Source: Roseiarcus sp963829505 (GTDB lineage Bacteria > Pseudomonadota > Alphaproteobacteria > Rhizobiales > Beijerinckiaceae). From it: a DNA stretch of 64,000 nt. Made by a program: the position numbers and the translations under genes. Positions 58,362 to 64,000 of the stretch are shown here, one piece after another; position 1 is the stretch's first letter; the number at the start of each line of letters is the position of its first letter. Under the pieces are notes generated by a model, which saw nothing but the letters and a program-made list of their open reading frames with translations, was not told where the DNA came from and did not search any database. The DNA is taken from the NCBI GenBank assembly GCA_963829505.1, contig CAWHIL010000003.1:62001-126000 (forward strand), written 5' to 3'.

Positions 58362-59417
58362 CTACCTCAGCGACCGGTTGATCGCCTCGAGCGCCTTCGG
58401 CCCGGGGCAGAGCTCGGCCTCGCCGAGTTCGTTCAGCGGCCGCGCGGCGGTGCCAAGCGTGTCGTGCAATTCGTCCACGTCCTCGTCGAGATAGAGAAGC
58501 CCGGTCGGAATCTCGCCGGTCTTGCGGCAGTTCTCGAGCATGGTCAGCGTCTCGGCGCGGTCGGAGAAATTGTGCTCCGCATCGAGCTTGCGCAGATGAA
58601 TCGTCGTGCCGTCGTGCAGCGTCACCGCCTGCGCCGCGCCCTCGGCGTAGTCGATCTCGATCGGCTCGTGCCCGGTGATGAAGTCGAGCGCGTTGACCGC
58701 GATGTTGTGCTCGCGCACGTAGTCGTAGCTCTTGGTCGAGCCCTCGTGGTTGTTGAAAGTGACGCAGGGCGAGATGACGTCGATGAAGGCCGCGCCGCGA
58801 TGCTGGAAGGCGGCCTTGATGAGCGGCACGAGTTGCGCCTTGTCGCCCGAGAAACTTCGGGCGACGAAGGTCGCGCCGAGCTGGATGGCGACGGCCGCCA
58901 GGTCGATCGGCTCGTCGGCGGCGCGCGCGCCCTTCTTGCTCTTCGAGCCGCGATCGGCGGTCGCCGAGAACTGGCCCTTGGTCAGCCCGTACACGCCGTT
59001 GTTCTCGACGATATAGACCATGCGCACGCCGCGCCGCATGACGTGGCAGAACTGGCCGAGCCCGATCGAGGCGGTGTCGCCGTCGCCCGACACGCCGAGA
59101 TAGATGAGGTCGCGGTTGGCGAGATAGGCGCCGGTCAGCACGGAGGGCATGCGGCCGTGCACGGAATTGAAGCCGTGGCTCTGACCGAGCATGTAGGTCG
59201 GCGTCTTCGACGAGCAGCCGATGCCGCTGAGCTTGGCCACCCGGTGGGGGGGCACGGCGAGCTCGAAGCAGGCGTGCATGATGGCGGCGGTGATCGAATC
59301 GTGGCCGCAGCCGGCGCAGAGCGTCGACATCGATCCTTCGTAGTCGCGCCGCGTGAAGCCGAGGGCGTTGGTCGGGATCGACGGATGGCGGAATTTCGGC
59401 TTGCCCTGAAAGCTCAT
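58362..59417 (-). CDS. 2-oxoacid:ferredoxin oxidoreductase, beta subunit
   Basis: Intact, 351 residues. TPP-binding subunit: STLCAGCGHDSITAAIMHAC, KLSGIGCSSKTPTYMLGQSH, and the TPP/magnesium motif GVSGDGDTASIGLGQFCHVM...VENNGVYGLTKGQFSAT. The closest functional types are 2-oxoglutarate (KorB) and general 2-oxoacid synthases. Its ATG overlaps the alpha subunit's stop (ATGA). Low-potential electrons would go to ferredoxin or to the clusters of the GltD-like partner. Confidence 0.92.
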   Translation of the reverse strand: MSFQGKPKFRHPSIPTNALGFTRRDYEGSMSTLCAGCGHDSITAAIMHACFELAVPPHRVAKLSGIGCSSKTPTYMLGQSHGFNSVHGRMPSVLTGAYLANRDLIYLGVSGDGDTASIGLGQFCHVMRRGVRMVYIVENNGVYGLTKGQFSATADRGSKSKKGARAADEPIDLAAVAIQLGATFVARSFSGDKAQLVPLIKAAFQHRGAAFIDVISPCVTFNNHEGSTKSYDYVREHNIAVNALDFITGHEPIEIDYAEGAAQAVTLHDGTTIHLRKLDAEHNFSDRAETLTMLENCRKTGEIPTGLLYLDEDVDELHDTLGTAARPLNELGEAELCPGPKALEAINRSLR

Positions 59418-61249
59418 GTCGCATCCTCGAGAACGAGCGTGGCGCCGGTTGGCCTCAGGCGCGAGGCGACGGCGTCGGCGATGAAGCGCGCGGTGATCGG
59501 CGCGCCGCCGTAGTGCAGAATGGAGACGAGCTTCATGGGATCGAGCGAAAGGTCGCTCGCCATCAGCGTGCGCATCTGCGCGTCCCGGTTCTGCTCGACC
59601 ACGAAGACATGCTCGCGACCGCGCACGAACTCGGCGATCTCGGGCGCGAGCGGGAAGGCGCGGATGCGCAGCGCGTCGGCCTCGATCCCCGCCTCGGCGA
59701 GAAGCGCCAGCGCTTCGTCGAGGGCGGCGGCGGTCGAACCGTAATGGACGATCCCGACCGAAGCGGGCGCGCCCGAGGCTCTGACGACCGGCGGCGGTAC
59801 GAGCCTTCGCGCCGTCTCGAACTTGCGCGCCAGCCGCTCCATGTTGTCGACATAGGGCGCGGGATCCTCGGTGTAGCGGGCGTAGCGGTCCCGGCTCGTG
59901 CCGCGGGTGAAATAGGCGCCGAGCGTCGGGTGGGCGCCGGGCAGGGTGCGGTAGGGCACGCCGTCGCCGTCGACGTCGTTGTAGCGTCCGAATTCGGCGA
60001 TCTTCTCGAGTTCGCGCGAATTCAGGACCTTGCCGCGGTCATAAGGACGCTCCCTGTCCCAGACGAACGGCTGCGTCAGGTGGGAATTCATGCCGATGTC
60101 GAGGTCGAGCATCACGAACACCGGCGTCTGCAGCCGCTCGGCGAGATCGAAGGCGGCGGCCGAGAATTCGAACGCCTCGCCAGGGCCGTCCGGGATCAGG
60201 AGAATGTGCTTCGTGTCGCCGTGCGAAGCGAAGGCGCAGAGCAGGAGATCGGACTGCTGCGTCCGGGTCGGCATGCCGGTCGAGGGGCCGCCGCGCTGCA
60301 CGTCGATGACGACCACGGGAACCTCGGCGAAATAGGCGAGGCCGAAGAATTCCTGCATCAGCGATACGCCCGGGCCCGAGGTCGCGGTGAAGGCGCGCGC
60401 GCCGTTCCAGCCCGCGCCGACCACCATGCCGATCGCCGCGATCTCGTCCTCCGCCTGGACGATCGCGACGTTCTTCTTGCCCGTCGCGTCGAGCCGGTAG
60501 CGGCCGGCGAGCCGCTCGAAGGCTTCCGCGACCGAGGTCGAGGGCGTGATCGGATACCACGCGCAGACCGTCGCCCCGCCGTAGATCGCGCCGAGACCGG
60601 CGGCGTAATTGCCCTCGACCAGGATGCGGTCGCCGACCGCGTCGCTGCGCCGGACGCGCAATCCCAGCGGGCATTCGAAGCGGGTCTTGGCCTCCCCGTA
60701 GCCGAGCCTCAGCGCGCGGATGTTGGCGTCGATCAGCTTCTCCTTGCCCTTGAAGCGCTCGGCGGCCAACGCTTCGAGCGTCTCGACCTCGATGTCGAGG
60801 AGCGCCGCGAGCGCGCCGACATAGACCATGTTGCGGTAGAGCTGGCGCTGGCGGGGCTCGTGGTATTGGCTGGCGCAGATTTCCGTCAGGGGCACGCCGA
60901 CCACCGCGATGTCGCCGCGCGTCATGGTCGGGGGCAGGGGGCGGGTCGAATCGTAGAAGAGGTAGCCGCCGGGCGCGAGCGCGGCGACGTCCTGGGCGAA
61001 GGTCTGCGGGTTCATGGCGACCAGCATGTCGGCGCCGCCGCCGCGCGCGCCCAGGAGCCCGCGCTCGCTCACCCGCACCTCGAACCAGGTCGGCAGGCCC
61101 TGAATGTTCGACGGGAAGATGTTGCGCGGCGCGATCGGCACGCCCATGCGCAGGATCGAGCGGGCGAACAGGAGGTTCGCGCTCGACGAGCCCGAGCCGT
61201 TCACGTTGGAGAAACGGATTACGAAATCGTTGGTCGCTTCGATCGGCAT
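59414..61249 (-). CDS. 2-oxoacid:ferredoxin oxidoreductase, fused gamma-alpha subunit
   Basis: Intact, 611 residues from ATG 61249. The first 190 residues are the gamma domain (NDFVIRFSNVNGSGSSSANL, MLVAMNPQTFAQDVAALAPG); the rest is the alpha domain (CAWYPITPSTSVAEAFERLA, AFTATSGPGVSLMQEFFGLA, DVQRGGPSTGMPTRTQQSDL). This fusion is typical of KorA-type enzymes. Its 5' end overlaps the GltD-like gene by 31 bp in another frame, so the three genes are surely one operon. Confidence 0.92.
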   Translation of the reverse strand: MPIEATNDFVIRFSNVNGSGSSSANLLFARSILRMGVPIAPRNIFPSNIQGLPTWFEVRVSERGLLGARGGGADMLVAMNPQTFAQDVAALAPGGYLFYDSTRPLPPTMTRGDIAVVGVPLTEICASQYHEPRQRQLYRNMVYVGALAALLDIEVETLEALAAERFKGKEKLIDANIRALRLGYGEAKTRFECPLGLRVRRSDAVGDRILVEGNYAAGLGAIYGGATVCAWYPITPSTSVAEAFERLAGRYRLDATGKKNVAIVQAEDEIAAIGMVVGAGWNGARAFTATSGPGVSLMQEFFGLAYFAEVPVVVIDVQRGGPSTGMPTRTQQSDLLLCAFASHGDTKHILLIPDGPGEAFEFSAAAFDLAERLQTPVFVMLDLDIGMNSHLTQPFVWDRERPYDRGKVLNSRELEKIAEFGRYNDVDGDGVPYRTLPGAHPTLGAYFTRGTSRDRYARYTEDPAPYVDNMERLARKFETARRLVPPPVVRASGAPASVGIVHYGSTAAALDEALALLAEAGIEADALRIRAFPLAPEIAEFVRGREHVFVVEQNRDAQMRTLMASDLSLDPMKLVSILHYGGAPITARFIADAVASRLRPTGATLVLEDAT

Positions 61250-63075
61250 GGTTGTCCCGCCTGGGCGATTTCGATGGTGTACTTCTCCATGTCCCACGCG
61301 CCGGTCGGACAGCGGTCGGCGCACAGGCCGCAGTGGAGACACAGATCCTCGTCCTTGACCATCACCCGCAGGCTCTTCACCGGCTCGGAGACGAGGATCG
61401 CCTGATCGAGGTTGACTGCGGGCGCGTTGAGCGACCGGCGCAATTCGTCCTCCGGCGCGTTCGGCACGAACGAGATGCAGTCGATCGGGCAGACGTCGAC
61501 GCAGGCGTCGCACTCGATGCAGGCCGGCGCATTGAAAACGGTCTGCACGTCGCAATTGAGGCAGCGCCGCGCTTCGGAGAGCGCCTGCTCGAGGGTGAAG
61601 CCGAGCTCGACCTCGGTGCGCAGGTTTCTGAGCGCCGCCGCGCGCTCGACCTGCGGCACGACATGGCGGCGGTCGAGCGTGATGGCGCTGTCGTAGGACC
61701 ATTCGTGCAGGCCCATCTTCTGGCTGACGAGATTGGTCATCGGCGGCGGCCGGTCGCTGAGAGGTCGCCCCTGGCAGAAGGCGTCGATCGACACCGCCGC
61801 CTCGTGGCCGTGCGCGACGGCCGTGATGATGTTCTTCGGACCGAACGCCAAGTCGCCGCCGAAGAAGACGCCGGGCAAGCTCGAGGCGAAGGTGACGGGA
61901 TCGATGTCGGGCATCCCATGCCGGTTGAGCTTCATGCCGAGATCGTTCTCGATCCAGGGGAAGGCGTTCTCCTGGCCGACCGCGACCAGCACGTCGTCGC
62001 AGGGGATCAGGACGTCCGGCTCGCCGGTCGGAACGAGTTGCCGGCGCCCGTGCGCGTCCTTTTCGGGCCTGACCTTCTCGAAGGTCACGCCAGTCAGCTT
62101 GCCGGCTTCGTGGGTGAACGCCTTCGGCACGAGATAATTCAGGATCTCGACGCCCTCGTGGACCGCGTCCTCCTTCTCCCAGGGCGAGGCCTTCATCTCG
62201 TCGTAGCCCGAGCGCACGACGACCTTGACCTCCTGGCCGCCGAGGCGCCGCGCGCTGCGGCAGCAGTCCATCGCCGTGTTGCCGCCGCCGAGCACCACGA
62301 CCCGCTTGCCGATCGCATGGGTGTGGCCGAAGAAGACGCTCGCCAGCCATTCGATGCCGATGCGGACGTTGCGCGAGGCTTCGCCCCGCCCCGGGATATC
62401 GAGGTCGCGCCCGTGCGGCGCGCCGCAGCCGACGAAGACCGCGTCGTACTCCTCCGCAAGCAGCGCCCGCAGACTGGTGATCCGCCGCGCGGCGAGGAAC
62501 GTGCCCCCGGTCGAGAGCGCGTAGCCCACCTCCTCGTCGATCACCTCGTCGGGCAGGCGAAACTTCGGGATCTGGCTGCGCATCATGCCGCCGGCGCGCG
62601 AATCCGAGTCGAACACCTGAACCTCGTAGCCGATCGCGGCGAGGTCGCGGGCGACGGTCAGCGACGCCGGTCCTGCGCCGACGCAGGCGATCTGCTTGCC
62701 GTTACGCTCGCGCGGCGGCTTCGGCAGGAGGCCCGTGATGTCGTCGCGCAAATCGGCGGCGACGCGCTTCAGGCGGCAGATGGCGACCGGCTGCTCTTCG
62801 AGCCGCCCGCGCCGGCAAGCAGGCTCGCAGGGACGGTCGCAGGTGCGGCCGAGAATCCCCGGGAAGACGTTGGACTTCCAGTTGATGAGGTAGGCGCCCT
62901 GATAGTCCCCTTGCGCGATCCGCCGGATGTATTCGGGGACCGGCGTGTGCGCCGGGCAGGCCCACTGGCAATCGACAACTCTGTGGAAGTAATCCGGATC
63001 GTTGACGTCAGTCGCCCGCACGACGGCGCGTCCTCCTTCGCTTCCCAGCCCCCTGAAGCCGGTATCCATACTCAT
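61219..63075 (-). CDS. GltD-like NAD(P)-linked oxidoreductase with C-terminal 2[4Fe-4S] ferredoxin domain
   Basis: Intact, 618 residues from ATG 63075 (ATG 63069 also possible). The N-terminal GltD cysteine region is VDCQWACPAHTPVPEYIRRI and CDRPCEPACRRG; FAD-binding GKQIACVGAGPASLTVARDL; NADPH-binding GKRVVVLGGGNTAMDCCRSA; FGGDLAFGPKNIITAVAHGH completes the flavin site. The C-terminus carries CIECDACVDVCPIDC and CLHCGLCADRCPTGAWD. Cytoplasmic; with the two downstream subunits it would pass electrons between 2-oxoacid oxidation and NAD(P)H. It is 114 bp downstream of the proline-racemase gene. Confidence 0.92.
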   Translation of the reverse strand: MSMDTGFRGLGSEGGRAVVRATDVNDPDYFHRVVDCQWACPAHTPVPEYIRRIAQGDYQGAYLINWKSNVFPGILGRTCDRPCEPACRRGRLEEQPVAICRLKRVAADLRDDITGLLPKPPRERNGKQIACVGAGPASLTVARDLAAIGYEVQVFDSDSRAGGMMRSQIPKFRLPDEVIDEEVGYALSTGGTFLAARRITSLRALLAEEYDAVFVGCGAPHGRDLDIPGRGEASRNVRIGIEWLASVFFGHTHAIGKRVVVLGGGNTAMDCCRSARRLGGQEVKVVVRSGYDEMKASPWEKEDAVHEGVEILNYLVPKAFTHEAGKLTGVTFEKVRPEKDAHGRRQLVPTGEPDVLIPCDDVLVAVGQENAFPWIENDLGMKLNRHGMPDIDPVTFASSLPGVFFGGDLAFGPKNIITAVAHGHEAAVSIDAFCQGRPLSDRPPPMTNLVSQKMGLHEWSYDSAITLDRRHVVPQVERAAALRNLRTEVELGFTLEQALSEARRCLNCDVQTVFNAPACIECDACVDVCPIDCISFVPNAPEDELRRSLNAPAVNLDQAILVSEPVKSLRVMVKDEDLCLHCGLCADRCPTGAWDMEKYTIEIAQAGQPCRSKRPTIS

Positions 63076-63188
63076 TCGCGCCCTCCGGGACAATCCGCCC
63101 GGCGCCGACGCGCGATCACATAATGGTTTATGGTAAGTTGACGGCTGTTGCGAGCGACGCTCGGCGCGCTTTGCCGCTTGTCCTCGGT

Positions 63189-64000
63189 TTATTTGAGATC
63201 GCGCCGTGTGAGGTCCGGCCAGGTGTCGGCCAGCCGATAGCCCCGCGGCCACGGATCGTCCGGGTCCAGCATGTGCTGATGGACGCCGGTGATGAACGCG
63301 CGGCCGGAGATCACGGGAACGATCGCGGGCTTCCCGCCGAGCGTTGTCTGCCGATCGACGCGGCAGACGAATTCCGAGCCGATGATCGAGCGCGCCCGGT
63401 AGATATCGCCGGGCGCCATGAGCCCGCGCGCGACGAGCGTCGCCATCCGCGCGCTGCATCCGGTGCCGGTCGGCGAACGGTCGATCTTGCCCGGCCGGAC
63501 GACGACCGCGTTCGGCCCGCTGATCTCGTGGCCCTCGCGCCGCAACGGTCCGGCGAACTGGCAGAAGGAGATGTGGTCCCAGGCCTTGTTCTCGGGATGC
63601 GAGAATCCGAGTCGAGCGTTGGCGGCCGACGTGATGCGGACGCCGAGTTCGGCGAGATCGCGCGCTTCGTCCGGCCGGATCGCGAAGCCCAGCGCCGCCG
63701 CGTCGACGATGACGAAACTGTCGCCGCCGTAAGCGATGTCGACGGTCAGCGTCCCGAGGCCCTCGACTTCGAGCGGCGCGTCGAGCCGGTCGACGAACGA
63801 GGGAACGTTGGTCACGCTGACGCGTTCGCACCGGCCCTCGCGACAGTCGGCGACGACCTCGATCACGCCGCCCGGCGCCTCGAGCTTGAGAAGGGTCTGC
63901 GGCTCCTCCATCGGCAGAATGCCCGTTTCGAGCAGCACGGTCGCGACGCAGATCGAATTCGATCCGGACATCGGCGGCGTGTCCTCGGGCTCCATGATGA
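63189..64000 (-). CDS. Proline racemase-family enzyme (hydroxyproline epimerase or dehydratase), 5' end outside window
   Basis: The frame continues past the window edge; the ATG at 63995 is internal, since homologues have about 80 residues before MEPEDTPPMSG. The two active-site positions are Ser in PPMSGSNSIC, where racemases and 4-hydroxyproline epimerases have Cys, and Cys in DRSPTGTGCSARMATLVARG. A Ser/Cys pair occurs in hydroxyproline-converting members; whether it epimerises or dehydrates cannot be decided from the sequence. Likely role in hydroxyproline catabolism, which ends in 2-oxoglutarate, the possible substrate of the neighbouring ferredoxin oxidoreductase. Confidence 0.88.
   Translation of the reverse strand, partial: IMEPEDTPPMSGSNSICVATVLLETGILPMEEPQTLLKLEAPGGVIEVVADCREGRCERVSVTNVPSFVDRLDAPLEVEGLGTLTVDIAYGGDSFVIVDAAALGFAIRPDEARDLAELGVRITSAANARLGFSHPENKAWDHISFCQFAGPLRREGHEISGPNAVVVRPGKIDRSPTGTGCSARMATLVARGLMAPGDIYRARSIIGSEFVCRVDRQTTLGGKPAIVPVISGRAFITGVHQHMLDPDDPWPRGYRLADTWPDLTRRDLK

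Noticed and set aside
1..64000. rRNA, tRNA, CRISPR arrays, restriction or defence systems
   Set aside because: Nothing with the sequence marks of these was seen on either strand by eye; a tRNA or covariance-model scan was not possible here.

Overview
This GC-rich window looks alphaproteobacterial, most likely Hyphomicrobiales (Rhizobiales); the family cannot be fixed from sequence alone. The evidence is the aerobic-type CobS next to a DnaJ-like protein and BolA, the trb gene order with an alternative TrbK and a DUF2274 gene after trbI, and several copies of the alphaproteobacterial general-stress promoter GGAAC-N16-CGTT. Two very different regions meet at the 3' end of guaA (about 43.95 kb).

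Right of guaA (43.95-64 kb) is ordinary, almost undamaged chromosome: guaA, an FMN reductase, a DUF29 protein, cobS, a J-domain protein, bolA, an RND efflux pump with its adaptor, a very large double hybrid histidine kinase, a 2-oxoacid:ferredoxin oxidoreductase (beta, fused gamma-alpha) with a GltD-like NAD(P)/ferredoxin subunit, and a proline-racemase-family enzyme cut by the window edge.

Left of guaA lies what I read as an integrated mobile element. Its guaA-proximal end holds a P4-type tyrosine integrase, repeated GACCGTCAG motifs, an AlpA-like regulator, a LysR gene and a conjugation cluster (trbB-C-D-E-J-K-L-F-G-I plus DUF2274, 31.3-40.8 kb). Further left is metabolic cargo (5-30.5 kb): an FdhF/YdeP oxidoreductase, two SMP-30 lactonase-like genes, a GMC oxidoreductase-DoxX-cupin-VOC operon, an SDR-TPP enzyme-membrane protein-gluconate dehydrogenase subunit 3-GMC operon, a GH15 glucosidase fused by overlapping codons to a bo3-type quinol oxidase operon (cyoABCD), a glycogen-debranching-type enzyme, an AraC regulator and a cysteine-rich secreted protein. 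Two hybrid kinases and two gene relics occupy the first 5 kb. The left end of the element was not found.

The cargo reads as one programme. Three perfect EcfG-type promoters head the SDR/TPP/GMC operon, the GH15-cyo operon and the debranching gene, so glucan breakdown, sugar oxidation and quinol oxidation are predicted to be switched on together by the general stress response. The most novel candidate is the 15.1-16.1 kb membrane protein: a tandem-duplicated polytopic protein with three conserved histidines per half, lying between the TPP enzyme and the flavin dehydrogenase genes. It could be an unrecognised haem- or quinone-binding membrane partner for these dehydrogenases.

Caution: most genes left of guaA are interrupted by single-base indels, but the protein sequence resumes perfectly in another frame. 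I annotate these as CDS over the full readable span and state the approximate indel positions. Fewer than a third of the genes there are intact, while only one indel was seen in the 20 kb to the right. Whether this is sequencing error or real decay is open. Type 'pseudogene' is reserved for obvious relics.
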